Source: Viridibacillus arenosi (GTDB lineage: Bacteria; Bacillota; Bacilli; Bacillales_A; Planococcaceae). From it: a stretch of DNA of 64,000 nucleotides. The notes beneath the pieces were generated by a model. That model was not told the origin of the DNA. It was given only the letters and a program-made list of their open reading frames with translations, and did not search any database. This document shows positions 1 to 8,618 of this stretch, one piece after another. The number at the start of each line of letters is the position of its first letter. Positions within the stretch are counted from its first letter, which is position 1. The position numbers were made by a program, and so were the translations under genes. Where the stretch lies: assembly GCF_001955655.1 (NCBI RefSeq), contig NZ_MSPW01000003.1:397177-461176 (forward strand), given 5' to 3'.

Positions 1-334
1 TAACCCTGTAATATCAAGTTGTTCTCATTTAATGAAAACATGCAAAATGTTCTCGTATCTCTACTATCTAATTAGAGGGACCACAACAAATAATGCTGCA
101 AATTTCTTTGGAGTTACTCCATTAAAGTAGCCTTCCTATTTCAGACGATTACTAAGTCATAGAAATAAAGAGAAAATGACCTACCCACGGGGCAAGTCAT
201 TTGCTTAGAGTACTGACAAGTCTATTTCATGATTAAATTGAGTAAAGGTTATTGTTGAGAATTCCATAAAATAATAATCAAAATATTTCAAGTTTCCTCA
301 TTTTATGTAATCCAATGCAATCTTATTTAACAGT
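1..334. other. Intergenic, no gene recognised
   Basis: AT-rich stretch at the left edge. I see no convincing start codon plus ribosome binding site. A short inverted repeat (AAATGAC at 174-180, GTCATTT at 196-202) lies downstream of the sensor kinase gene and could be a weak terminator, but it lacks a clear T-run. Confidence 0.4.
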
Positions 335-1546
335 CTAATTTTTCGATGGGAAGCGAATAGTTACAGTAGTTCCTTCATTTATTGAACTTTGGAATTCAAT
401 TGTTCCATTATATTTTGCTGCTATATTATAGCAAATCATCATACCTAAACCAGTCCCTTTACTTTTTAGAGAGTAAAAAGGTGTACCAAGACATTCTATT
501 TCCGTTTCAGACATTCCATGCCCATGATCTATTACTTGAATCTCTACAAAATCTTGCTTCATTCCACCAGTTACAATAACAGACTCACCAATTTCAGAAG
601 CCTCTATTGCATTTTTTATAATATTGATCAGTAATTGTTTTAACTCTATTTTGTTAGCTGCTATGTAACAATCTTCTTTTACTTCTAATTCGATATTATT
701 ATTATTTAATAGCCCATAAGAATTTAGTAAGTCTGTTACGCTTTGAAGAACAACTTTTAAATTCACTGATTCAATATCTTGTTTTTTATCTGGCTTTGCG
801 ATAGACAAAAATTGAGAAACCACACTTTCAGCTGTATTTAATTCATCAATCATTAAAGAAAATTTGCTTTTTACATCATCATTAAATTGAGGATCTTGTT
901 CAAAAAACTGCAAAAAACCTTTAACAACCGTGACCGGATTTCTAATTTCATGCGCAACAGCAGCTGCTAATTGACCTGCTGTTTTCAAACGCTCTGCTTG
1001 TTTTATTTGTTCATAATATAATTCTTGTTTTTTCACACGTAGATTTGTTAGATAGAAGATAAAGTATATGAGAGCTTGACTACCTACATAGTTAAAGATA
1101 TTACCTACTAAGTCTTGTTTAATATAAATATATTGATTACCGTGATCAACAAACCCAATAAAACCGAAAGTAATTAATACTAATATAGAGTTAATAATTA
1201 AAGAAAAATAAAAGAGTTTTGAATCAAAAAACATAATCGCAACTGCGGGTATAAAACAAAGGAAAATAAAATTAGACCAAGTCTCTGGATATAAAAAGAA
1301 AATGTTATAAAAATAGATGAACGCTTCAATAATAATGATTGTTCTAAAACGATGCGTTCCATACTTTGGATAGAGCAGTAAGCTTACGGAAATAATCACA
1401 ACAATAGAAAGGTGGACAATAAAACCAACACCTAACTCTCCAATAAGGGGGTTCTTAATCAACAATCCCATGGTCATAATCGTTATTACTATTAATATTG
1501 TAAAATAATATAATTTCTGATTATTACTTATATAATTCTTAAACAT
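335..1546 (-). CDS. Membrane sensor histidine kinase (KinB-like)
   Basis: A 403-residue membrane histidine kinase. Residues 1-170 hold about six hydrophobic segments with no obvious extracellular domain. Residues 190-255 are a HisKA dimerisation domain with the phosphoacceptor H199 in the motif AHEIRNP. The C-terminal part is an ATPase domain with an N-box (N312, NIIKNAIEAS), a G1 box near 340 (DHGHGM) and a G2 box (GTGLGM). This layout matches the sporulation kinase family (KinB/KinD type) that feeds the Spo0F/Spo0A phosphorelay; that role is inferred. No response regulator gene is adjacent, which suits an orphan phosphorelay kinase. I chose the ATG at 1546 because AAAGGAG sits just upstream; a longer open frame reaches 1666 but lacks a ribosome binding site. 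Confidence 0.85.
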   Translation of the reverse strand: MFKNYISNNQKLYYFTILIVITIMTMGLLIKNPLIGELGVGFIVHLSIVVIISVSLLLYPKYGTHRFRTIIIIEAFIYFYNIFFLYPETWSNFIFLCFIPAVAIMFFDSKLFYFSLIINSILVLITFGFIGFVDHGNQYIYIKQDLVGNIFNYVGSQALIYFIFYLTNLRVKKQELYYEQIKQAERLKTAGQLAAAVAHEIRNPVTVVKGFLQFFEQDPQFNDDVKSKFSLMIDELNTAESVVSQFLSIAKPDKKQDIESVNLKVVLQSVTDLLNSYGLLNNNNIELEVKEDCYIAANKIELKQLLINIIKNAIEASEIGESVIVTGGMKQDFVEIQVIDHGHGMSETEIECLGTPFYSLKSKGTGLGMMICYNIAAKYNGTIEFQSSINEGTTVTIRFPSKN

Positions 1547-1798
1547 ACAAACTCCTTTTATTAATATTTCAACTTTTCTAGTAGGACGTAAAATGTCTAA
1601 TCTAAACGAACACATAGAAAAAAGAAGCCTTTTTCTATGTGAAATGCATTCACCACAACAAATCACAGAAAAAATCTTCCACTTGATTAAGTTTACACCA
1701 GTTATTGTCCAAGCTCTAGTAAAAAATGAAGATATTAGGGAGTTTTTTAGTACTTAACACACGTCAAACATAATAATAAATTGAACATGCTTTCTAAC

Positions 1799-1836
1799 AA
1801 AAATACGATAAGCTACTAGTGACTTATCGTATTTTT
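1799..1836 (-). terminator. Intrinsic terminator after lmrB-like gene
   Basis: Perfect 12-bp stem (AAATACGATAAG at 1801-1812, its complement at 1823-1834) with a 10-nt loop, followed on the minus strand by a T-run. It lies just past the lmrB-like stop codon and could also work in the other direction. Confidence 0.8.
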
Positions 1837-1853
1837 ATATTCAGAACAATCAA

Positions 1854-3275
1854 TCAGCTTCCACTTACACGTACACGTTTTATAAATAGAGACGAAATGA
1901 AACCAATGAAAGAGATTGCTGAAATAAAATAGAAGGTATACTTGATACCGGCAGCTAGGAATTCAGTTGGTGATGAGTCAGGAAAGTTCTCAATATAGCC
2001 TTTTTGACCACTAGTCATCAATGTTATCGCAAGTGCTGTTCCTGTTGCACCCGCAATTTGTTGTAATGTGTTCATGACTGCTGATCCGTCTCCATATAGG
2101 TTACGAGGCAATTGATTTAAGCCATTTGTTTGTGCTGGCATAATAATCATTGAGATTCCCATAAATAAAATCATGTTCGCCAAAATAATTTGCCAAATTG
2201 GTGTGTCAGCAGAGATTGTCACAGCAAATATTATACTGCCTGTTAGTGTCAATAAATAGCCAAATGGTAAAAACTTCTTCGCACCAAATTGGTCAAATAA
2301 TTTCCCTACAATTGGTGACAGTAAAGCATTTAATAAACTACCAGGTAATAATACAAGACCTGCTAACGCTGCACTTAATAACAGTGTACCTTTTAAATAA
2401 ATTGGTAATAAAATAGCAGTTGATAAAACAATTAACATTCCACTAAACAATAACATTGTGCCTAGTGTAAACATAGGGTATTTAAAAACTCGTAAATTAA
2501 TCATAGGTTGTTCCATCTTTAATTGACGAAGGATAAATAAAACAAGTGCAATAAACCCTATAAAGAATGGTATATATACTTGTGTAGACCAAAATGATTT
2601 TTCAGCAATCGAACTAAGACTATAAATTAATCCACCGAAACCAATAGTCGAAAGACAAATTGAAAGTACATCAATTGACGGTTTCGTAATACGAGATACA
2701 TTGTCAATATTTTTCAATCCAAAACCAATAAGCCCCGCATAAAGAACTAAACTAATCCAAAAGATAAATGTCCAATCCAATGTATCAACAATTACCCCCG
2801 CTACTGTCGGGCCAATTGCAGGCGCTGTAGTAATCACAAGTCCCATTAAACCCATTACAGCGCCACGTTTATGAATTGGGAAAATCAATAAAATGACATT
2901 CATCATTAAAGGTAATAAAATACCGGTACCAATTGCTTGAATCAAACGACCAATCAATAACAAAGTAAAGTTTGGTGCTAATGCTGCTAAAATGGTCCCA
3001 ATAATAGAAAAAATTAAAGAGCTAACAACTAATTGCTTAGTTGTAAACCATTGAATTAGAAGTACAGATACAGGTACTAGAATACCTAATGTCAATAAAT
3101 AACCTGTTGTTAACCATTGTGCTGTTGCTGTTAATATAGAGAAGTCCTCCATAATATTCGTGAGTGCCATATTTAATGCTGTCTCACTAAACAAACCGAT
3201 AAAAGCACCAAACATTAATACAAATGCCATTGCTTTTGGATTTCTTACTTGTTCCATTTGTGTAGATGTTGTCAA
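1854..3275 (-). CDS. lmrB: DHA2-family drug efflux MFS transporter LmrB-like
   Basis: A 473-residue major facilitator of the 14-helix DHA2 (EmrB/QacA) type. Hydrophobic helices run the whole length, with the motif-C-like stretch GPTVAGVIVD near residue 150. These proteins export lipophilic drugs by proton antiport; B. subtilis LmrB (similar length) confers lincomycin and puromycin resistance. The assignment rests mainly on the gene just upstream, which closely resembles LmrA, and on an LmrA-type operator in the gap between them. The start is probably the TTG at 3275, which follows AAAGGA by 8 nt. An in-frame ATG nine bases upstream overlaps that ribosome binding site and is unlikely to be used. 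The actual drug specificity cannot be read from sequence. Confidence 0.85.
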   Translation of the reverse strand: MTTSTQMEQVRNPKAMAFVLMFGAFIGLFSETALNMALTNIMEDFSILTATAQWLTTGYLLTLGILVPVSVLLIQWFTTKQLVVSSLIFSIIGTILAALAPNFTLLLIGRLIQAIGTGILLPLMMNVILLIFPIHKRGAVMGLMGLVITTAPAIGPTVAGVIVDTLDWTFIFWISLVLYAGLIGFGLKNIDNVSRITKPSIDVLSICLSTIGFGGLIYSLSSIAEKSFWSTQVYIPFFIGFIALVLFILRQLKMEQPMINLRVFKYPMFTLGTMLLFSGMLIVLSTAILLPIYLKGTLLLSAALAGLVLLPGSLLNALLSPIVGKLFDQFGAKKFLPFGYLLTLTGSIIFAVTISADTPIWQIILANMILFMGISMIIMPAQTNGLNQLPRNLYGDGSAVMNTLQQIAGATGTALAITLMTSGQKGYIENFPDSSPTEFLAAGIKYTFYFISAISFIGFISSLFIKRVRVSGS

Positions 3276-3296
3276 AATAAACATCCTTTCAATTAT

Positions 3297-3314
3297 AATT
3301 AATAGACCAGTCTA
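3297..3314 (-). promoter_or_regulatory. LmrA/YxaF-type operator before lmrB
   Basis: TAGACCAGTCTA at 3303-3314 on the plus strand. Read on the minus strand with its flank it nearly matches the published LmrA/YxaF box, AWTATAtagaNYGgTCTA. It lies between the lmrA-like stop codon and the lmrB-like start, so lmrB may have its own repressible promoter or the repressor may act as a roadblock. The match is visible; the function is inferred. Confidence 0.65.
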
Positions 3315-3340
3315 TATAAAATTGATAAATAAAAGCTTCC

Positions 3341-3919
3341 TTACTTTTTCAGTAATAATGGAAGCATTTGTCCTACCCGATTTAGTGGTCCACCATATTT
3401 TTGTGTTAAAGATAGTGTTACCCCACCCTCAATAAGGGCATTTAATGTCGTACTAATATTTGTTGCTTGTTCATCACTGTATCCATTTGCCAACAACTTC
3501 TCTTTATATAAATTTTCCCAATATAGAAATGTATCTTCACAAACCATACGCATGTTTTCATTTACTAATGCTGTTTCAGATGCAATGAGACCGAAAGGCA
3601 CAATTGTTAAGCTATCCTCATCTTCTATATTATCAAAACGTTTTGCAATAACGTCAATATGATGTTGGAAAGCTTCAAGAGGATCTTCAATTGTATTAAG
3701 ATGATCTTTAATTTCAGCTGCAATACGAGAAGCAGATATTTGAATTGCTTCAATAGCTAATTGTTCTTTACCATTTGGAAAGTGGTGATATAAAGAACCT
3801 TTAGGAGCACCTGATTCTTTAATGATCTGATTTAAACCCGTTGCATGAAAGCCATTTAAATGGAATAGTCGAGTAGCTGCTTTTAAAATTCGTTCACGTG
3901 ATTGATTTTTATTAGTCAT
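3341..3919 (-). CDS. lmrA: TetR-family repressor LmrA-like
   Basis: A 192-residue TetR-family repressor. The N-terminal helix-turn-helix (residues about 8-55) contains GLNQIIKESGAPKGSLYHHF, almost the same as in B. subtilis LmrA; the C-terminal half is the helical ligand-binding and dimerisation domain. LmrA represses its own operon and lmrB and is released by inducing drugs. The ATG at 3919 follows AGAGGTG with good spacing. The lmrB-like transporter lies 65 bp downstream on the same strand, and a second operator sits upstream of this gene. The identity of the lmrA-lmrB pair is well supported by protein resemblance, gene order and operators together. Confidence 0.9.
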   Translation of the reverse strand: MTNKNQSRERILKAATRLFHLNGFHATGLNQIIKESGAPKGSLYHHFPNGKEQLAIEAIQISASRIAAEIKDHLNTIEDPLEAFQHHIDVIAKRFDNIEDEDSLTIVPFGLIASETALVNENMRMVCEDTFLYWENLYKEKLLANGYSDEQATNISTTLNALIEGGVTLSLTQKYGGPLNRVGQMLPLLLKK

Positions 3920-3939
3920 AGAATCACCTCTAAATAAAA

Positions 3940-3957
3940 ATTATAACGATTGGTCTA
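3940..3957 (+). promoter_or_regulatory. LmrA/YxaF-type operator upstream of lmrA
   Basis: The 18-mer fits the LmrA/YxaF consensus: ATTATA, then acga in place of taga, then TTGGTCTA. It lies 20-40 bp upstream of the lmrA-like start and would give autoregulation. The rest of the gap to 4247 is AT-rich and shows nothing else I recognise. Confidence 0.65.
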
Positions 3958-4247
3958 CTTAATGAATTTAATAGAAAGAAGAACGAAAGTCAATATATAG
4001 TTTTGTAGGTTGCGTAGCAAGTATGATTTTAAAATTAAATTGTTAGTTACATAATATTGCTGTAAATCTTATAGAAATCACTTAAAATAATTAATACATG
4101 ACAAGGAAAGTTAAGCAGTAATTTTTTAAAATAGTAATAATTAGCGTCTAACGTTTAAAAAGCTCACTGAAGCATTGATGTATTGGTAATTTCAAAGGAT
4201 AATATACATCATCAAACGATTCATATTTATTAAAATGAGGTGAAAGT

Positions 4248-5012
4248 ATGAAAACAAACATGTATTTAAACAATGAGAGATTAATTGCAGGAATAACCTT
4301 AAAAGATGAAACTGAACTTGAAAGCAACAACATGGCTCTTCATGCATGTGTAAACCAAGATTATGTGATGGAGAATCGTAGAAAATTAGCCGCTTCGTTG
4401 AATTGTGAGGTTGAAACTTTTGTCTGCGCCAGTCAAACACATAGTTCGAATTTGCATAAGGTAACACTTGCTGATAAAGGCCGTGGTGCAGATTGTACTG
4501 ATACCGCTATCACGGATACAGACGCTCTGTATACTTATGAACCGAATCTATTATTATGTTCCTTTACTGCAGATTGTGTACCTGTGATTTTTTATAATGA
4601 AGTAACTGGTATAATCGGGGTCATTCACTCCGGATGGCAAGGTACAGTAAAAGAAATAACATTAAACGTTTTTAATCATTTAATACAAATCGAAAACTGT
4701 AATCCTAATGATTTGCATATTCATATTGGTATGGCTCTTAGCCAAGAAAAATTTGAAGTTGATGCTGATGTAAATGTAAAATTCAAAAACCTAGGCTACG
4801 CAGATGATTTTATCTATTTTAATGATAAAACTCACAAGTATCATATTGATAATCAGCAAACAGTGAAAAAACAATGTGAACTTGCTGGAATCCCGGCTGA
4901 TCGAATTACAATTGATCAGACATGCACTTTTATGAGCCCCGAAGGATTCTCCTATCGTCAGGATAAACAAGCTGGCAGACATATAAGTTTTATAATGAAA
5001 AAGGACAATTAA
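4248..5012 (+). CDS. PgeF/YlmD-family purine nucleoside phosphorylase-like protein
   Basis: A 254-residue protein of the laccase-domain (DUF152, PgeF, LACC1) family. Signature parts are visible: ASQTHSSNLHKV near residue 65, SFTADCVPVIFY near 105 and IHSGWQGTVKEI near 125. These carry the His/Cys residues that bind zinc. Family members cleave purine nucleosides phosphorolytically, and E. coli PgeF has been linked to peptidoglycan precursor editing; which applies here is not visible. The ATG at 4248 follows GAGGTG. In Bacillales the usual copy (ylmD) sits near the cell-division genes, so this stand-alone gene may be a paralogue. A terminator follows. Confidence 0.85.
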   Translation: MKTNMYLNNERLIAGITLKDETELESNNMALHACVNQDYVMENRRKLAASLNCEVETFVCASQTHSSNLHKVTLADKGRGADCTDTAITDTDALYTYEPNLLLCSFTADCVPVIFYNEVTGIIGVIHSGWQGTVKEITLNVFNHLIQIENCNPNDLHIHIGMALSQEKFEVDADVNVKFKNLGYADDFIYFNDKTHKYHIDNQQTVKKQCELAGIPADRITIDQTCTFMSPEGFSYRQDKQAGRHISFIMKKDN

Positions 5013-5026
5013 AAAAGATAAATAAT

Positions 5027-5060
5027 GCCGGCTCAAATTTATTACTTTAAGCCGGCTTCT
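5027..5060 (+). terminator. Terminator after PgeF-like gene
   Basis: Hairpin with a GCCGGCT/AGCCGGC stem at 5027-5033 and 5050-5056 that extends by three more pairs past one mismatch. The T-rich tail is modest. It sits between the PgeF-like gene and the convergent oxidoreductase gene. Confidence 0.65.
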
Positions 5061-5098
5061 TACTTTAAACTATAATATTTATCTCAAACTGAGAAATC

Positions 5099-5686
5099 TT
5101 ATATTTCTACTTTTTTGAAATATTGATAAACTTTTTCTAATTTTTTTGTTTGTCTTCCATTTGGACTTTCCATATTCCCAAATTCGAAAAACTTCACTTT
5201 TTTGATCCCCACAAAATTAAATAACGCTTTTTTCATCAATACTTTATGTGCATTATTCAACCATAAAAGTGGATACTTTGCAGGTCCCTTCATCGTAGAA
5301 ATGCAGACAACAGACTTACCCTTCAAAAGCCCCTCTGGGAACAGTCCCTTTTTATCCCTGTAGGCGAAGTTCGCTGCAAATAATTGATCAATGTATCCCA
5401 TAAGCATTGCTGGTGGTCTCCCCCACCAGATTGGATAGACAAAGACAATTTTGTCTGCCCAAGTAATTTGATCACGGTATTTTTCTAAAGATGGATCACG
5501 ATACATATCACGTCTTCTTTTATTCTCATGAAATACTAAAAGTGGATCAAAACCTTCTTCATATAAATCTAATATCTGTAATTCTTTGATGTTAGGATTC
5601 TCTTTACTTCCTTTAATGACTTCTTGTAAAAATGCATAGTTTAAGCTTTTATGATTTGGATATGTATAAATTACCAATGTTTTCAT
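5099..5686 (-). CDS. Flavodoxin-fold NAD(P)H oxidoreductase
   Basis: A 195-residue enzyme of the Flavodoxin_2 (NQO1/MdaB/YwrO) fold. The N-terminus (MKTLVIYTYPNHKSLN) forms the first strand and the FMN/FAD phosphate loop. The middle has YPIWWGRPPAML, the typical stretch at the flavin and substrate site. Such enzymes reduce quinones or electrophiles using NAD(P)H in the cytosol. The ATG at 5686 follows AGAGGTG; a GTG further upstream lies inside that ribosome binding site. It is divergent from a MarR-type regulator with an inverted operator in the 118-bp gap, so expression is probably induced by a reactive compound. The substrate is not predictable. Confidence 0.8.
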   Translation of the reverse strand: MKTLVIYTYPNHKSLNYAFLQEVIKGSKENPNIKELQILDLYEEGFDPLLVFHENKRRRDMYRDPSLEKYRDQITWADKIVFVYPIWWGRPPAMLMGYIDQLFAANFAYRDKKGLFPEGLLKGKSVVCISTMKGPAKYPLLWLNNAHKVLMKKALFNFVGIKKVKFFEFGNMESPNGRQTKKLEKVYQYFKKVEI

Positions 5687-5701
5687 ATTGCACCTCTTCA
5701 C

Positions 5702-5755
5702 TTATCATTTGATAACTAAAATATACAGTTGTTTCATTTTGTTGTCAAATGATAA
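5702..5755. promoter_or_regulatory. Inverted operator pair between oxidoreductase and MarR genes
   Basis: TTATCATTTGATAAC at 5702-5716 and GTTGTCAAATGATAA at 5741-5755 are inverted copies matching at 14 of 15 bases. Each copy is itself nearly palindromic. They flank the divergent promoter region and are the obvious binding sites for the MarR-family protein encoded at 5805. Confidence 0.65.
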
Positions 5756-5804
5756 TTGTAATATGATAATATTTTTGTTATCTTCACAGTAAGAGGTGAA
5801 ATTT

Positions 5805-6236
5805 ATGGACAAAAATGCTCTGTTTAATAAATGGGTTTCATTTACAACTTCTGTTCATAGTGTGACACATGAATTAACAAAAGGTGCTAAATCTGACTCC
5901 ATCACGCCAGTGCAATATAACATTTTAGAATCTATTACAGTAAGTCAAAAGCCTGTTACCCCTAGTGAAATTAGTGATTGCCAACATTTATCTATGCCAA
6001 ATACAAGTCGAGAACTTAAAAAGTTAAGTGAAAAAAATCTAATCGAAAAGTTAAGTGATACAAAAGATCGACGGAAACAATATATTCGTCTTTCAAAAGA
6101 TGGAGAAGCTATGATGAACGAGACATTTAAGTTAGTTGAATCTCGCTTCCTAAATCGCATAATACATGCTTCTGAAGAAGATTTAGAGGATATTGATCGT
6201 GCATTAGACATTCTTCAGTCAAAACTGTTTTACTAA
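5805..6236 (+). CDS. MarR-family transcriptional regulator
   Basis: A 143-residue winged-helix regulator of the MarR family. The recognition region (PSEISDCQHLSMPNTSRELKKL, residues about 50-72) is followed by the wing with the classic DRRKQYIRLSKDG motif. MarR dimers usually repress a neighbouring gene until a phenolic or oxidising ligand binds. It is divergent from the flavodoxin-fold oxidoreductase, the likely target. The start is the ATG at 5805 after AGAGGTG; a GTG nine bases upstream overlaps that ribosome binding site and was rejected. A very strong hairpin follows the stop codon. Confidence 0.85.
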   Translation: MDKNALFNKWVSFTTSVHSVTHELTKGAKSDSITPVQYNILESITVSQKPVTPSEISDCQHLSMPNTSRELKKLSEKNLIEKLSDTKDRRKQYIRLSKDGEAMMNETFKLVESRFLNRIIHASEEDLEDIDRALDILQSKLFY

Positions 6237-6252
6237 CTGTAATAAAAAAATT

Positions 6253-6310
6253 TAGCTCCTCAATAAAAAGTTGGTCGTTAACTGCTGATCAACTTTTTAT
6301 TGAGGAGCTA
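6253..6310. terminator. Bidirectional terminator, 21-bp stem
   Basis: A perfect 21-bp inverted repeat (6253-6273 and 6290-6310) with a 16-nt loop. It is flanked by an A-run on the left and TTTT on the right, so it can end transcription from both the MarR gene and the convergent diguanylate cyclase gene. Confidence 0.85.
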
Positions 6311-6397
6311 TTTTAATAAGAACCCATGTAGATAAACGCTTTACCAAAACTACATTTCAGTGTGGTGAACTTGATTCTAGTATGGTTGAATTTTTCA

Positions 6398-7375
6398 TTA
6401 TAAATCTATAAAATGTGTAGCACGATTTCGACCATTTTCTTTAGAAACATACAGAGCTTGATCTGCCTTTTTCACGATAGAAGCTTCTGTATCATCCTCG
6501 GTAAAAGTGTCTATCCCGACACTTACTGTTAGATTCCCTGTCTCTGTCCATTCAGCTAATTCAATTGCTCTATTTAACTTCTGAGCAATTAATATTGCTT
6601 CGTCAACATCAGTATTTGGAAGAATTATTGTAAATTCTTCGCCTCCAAATCGAGCAACAATATCATCTGATCGCACCTGATTTTTTAGAATATTAGCCAA
6701 TTTCACAAGTACGATATCTCCAATTTGATGACCATATGTATCATTCACTTTTTTAAAATGATCTATATCAATAATAAGTAAAGAAAATGGTTTTTCTTCT
6801 TTACGGTATATCACAATTTGCTCTTCTAGTTTTTCTTGAAAGAATCTTCTGTTGGGAATGCCAGTCAGCTTATCAGTATTCGATATTTGGACTAAACCCG
6901 AATTGATTTCCATTAGCTCAATTTGTTTCTTTTCAATTTCAATATAAATTTGTTCTAGCTTTGCTAGAGCTCGATTTTTTTCTAAATAAGCCTCTTCCAT
7001 TTGTTTTTTAGTCGTGCGCAACTCTAATTCGTAGTCAATTCGCTTCTTCATTTGAACTAAAATACAGTCTATCACTTCTATGTCATCCTGCTCAAATCGT
7101 CTAGCATTCATTAAATAAGGAACGGACTCACCAGTCTGGCTTGTGAAGTTAATGAACAGTTCTTCTACATGCCCATGTAAATTAATATTAGGATAAAAAT
7201 AAGAATGAAAAATCAGTTTATTGGCCATCGTCAATAACGACTCAATATGTTTCCCTACTAAATTTTCTTGTTTAAAGCCCATCCATTCAAGAAAGGTATT
7301 ATTGACCTCTATTATATATCCATTGTGGTCAAAAGATATAAATCCGCAAGGTGCCTCCCTTAATCGTACATCCAT
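6398..7375 (-). CDS. RsbP-type PAS domain fused to GGDEF diguanylate cyclase
   Basis: A 325-residue cytosolic protein. Residues 1-115 form a PAS domain that resembles the PAS domain of B. subtilis RsbP, starting with the shared APCGF motif and ending MKKRIDYELEL. A coiled coil follows (about 115-165), then a GGDEF domain (167-323) with the active-site motif GGEEF at 244-248. An RxxD inhibitory site (R235-D238) lies five residues before it, so c-di-GMP product inhibition is expected. RsbP itself carries a PP2C phosphatase at this position; here the output is a cyclase. The upstream gene, 21 bp away on the same strand, is an RsbQ-like hydrolase, the known partner of RsbP. The ATG follows AAGGGAG. 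Confidence 0.9.
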   Translation of the reverse strand: MDVRLREAPCGFISFDHNGYIIEVNNTFLEWMGFKQENLVGKHIESLLTMANKLIFHSYFYPNINLHGHVEELFINFTSQTGESVPYLMNARRFEQDDIEVIDCILVQMKKRIDYELELRTTKKQMEEAYLEKNRALAKLEQIYIEIEKKQIELMEINSGLVQISNTDKLTGIPNRRFFQEKLEEQIVIYRKEEKPFSLLIIDIDHFKKVNDTYGHQIGDIVLVKLANILKNQVRSDDIVARFGGEEFTIILPNTDVDEAILIAQKLNRAIELAEWTETGNLTVSVGIDTFTEDDTEASIVKKADQALYVSKENGRNRATHFIDL

Positions 7376-7396
7376 AATTGAACTCCCTTACATAAA

Positions 7397-8197
7397 TTAT
7401 TTCATTAGATAATCTACTATTATTTTAGTTGTTTCTACAGGCTGACTTATATGTGGATAGTGCCCTCTAGCTTCTATAATTTGAAGCGTACTATTTTCTA
7501 TACGCTTATTTAAATACTGCCCTACTTCAATTGGAACAATGCTATCATTCGAGCATTGAATAATAAGTGTTGGTACTTTTAAGAATGGTACTCTTTCTCG
7601 AAAATCTGAATAGAATGTTACTTCCGCAAACTCTCTTGCAACACGTGGGTTCGTTGAGACAAAGCTATTCTCTAGTTCATGAGTTAGCTTAGGATCTTTA
7701 GTTTGGTCCATAGCAAGTGGCGCCATATAACTAGCCCACCCTGCAAAATTCATCTCCATCATAGTAAGTAATTCTTTAATGTCATTTTGTTCAAAGCCAC
7801 CATTATAACCATCTGTATCATTTAAATAACAAGGGGATGGCCCAATCATTACTAACTTATCGAAATAATCCGGTCGCTCAATCGCTGCCAGCATACCAAT
7901 CATCGAACTAATAGAATGGCCGATGAACAGTATATTTTGAAGGTCCATTTCTTCAATTATATCTAATACATCCTGCTTATAGCCTTGAAGCGTACTGTAT
8001 TTTTCGGATTGGTACGCTGTAATATCTGAATTTCCTGACCCTATATAGTCAAATAAAACTACACGATAATTCTCTGCAAATTTAGGCGCAATATATTGCC
8101 ACATGCTCTGATCACAGCCAAATCCATGGGCAAAAATAATCGTTTGCTCCCCTTGCCCCATTATCTTCACATTATTTCGAGTCATCACATCATTCAT
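7397..8197 (-). CDS. rsbQ: RsbQ-like alpha/beta hydrolase
   Basis: A 266-residue alpha/beta hydrolase that closely resembles B. subtilis RsbQ along its whole length (shared stretches include FGCDQS, LFDYIGSGNSD, GPSPCYLND, EARGHYPH). The catalytic triad reads S95 (GHSIS), D218 and H246, one position off RsbQ's S96/D219/H247. In B. subtilis RsbQ supplies or processes a small hydrophobic signal for the PAS domain of the phosphatase RsbP, activating SigB during energy stress. No rsbP follows here; the next gene is the same type of PAS domain fused to a diguanylate cyclase. A strong AGGAGG precedes the ATG at 8197. Confidence 0.9.
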   Translation of the reverse strand: MNDVMTRNNVKIMGQGEQTIIFAHGFGCDQSMWQYIAPKFAENYRVVLFDYIGSGNSDITAYQSEKYSTLQGYKQDVLDIIEEMDLQNILFIGHSISSMIGMLAAIERPDYFDKLVMIGPSPCYLNDTDGYNGGFEQNDIKELLTMMEMNFAGWASYMAPLAMDQTKDPKLTHELENSFVSTNPRVAREFAEVTFYSDFRERVPFLKVPTLIIQCSNDSIVPIEVGQYLNKRIENSTLQIIEARGHYPHISQPVETTKIIVDYLMK

Positions 8198-8618
8198 GTA
8201 ACATGCCTCCTCTTCCTAATTATTTTCACTATATTCATTTTGAATGATTACACTTTAAAAATCTAGTATAAATTTACTATCAAAATACCAAATAACTGAT
8301 GATGTTTTTTATATCTCCTATTCTCTTTCCTGTTGATATAAATAAAACTGCCCTACCATTAACTATCAAGTCCTAAATTGAAACCATATAATTAAAAGGA
8401 CGTTACATATTTATATAACAGATATGTAACGCCCCTCCCTTTTTATTAAACTAACGCTTCAGTTCTATCATTCAACATGGCAAAACCACCCCGCAAAAAG
8501 CCCCGTAGAGTAAAAGCGAGTTACGCCCTCGAATTCAGATTCTCCAATTAACTCCCTATTTATAGTTTAGTCTATTAATAATTGGCTAGACGTTTTTTTT
8601 TAACCTTATCTTTCGTGG
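8198..8618. other. Intergenic with hairpin
   Basis: Non-coding gap between the ABC exporter and rsbQ-like genes. An inverted repeat (CGTTACATAT at 8401-8410, complement at 8422-8431) could terminate the polysaccharide operon on the minus strand. A segment near 8475-8560 is more GC-rich than its surroundings and has no open frame I trust. The rsbQ promoter is presumably near 8200-8300. Confidence 0.4.

Noticed and set aside
1801..1834. ATACGATAAG repeat considered as another copy of the XRE palindrome (TTTATCGT).
   Set aside because: It is the stem of the lmrB terminator with a 10-nt loop, not the 3-nt-centred operator.
8475..8560. GC-richer intergenic segment considered as an RNA gene or tRNA fragment.
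   Set aside because: No cloverleaf, no conserved T-arm and no convincing secondary structure with a promoter or terminator.
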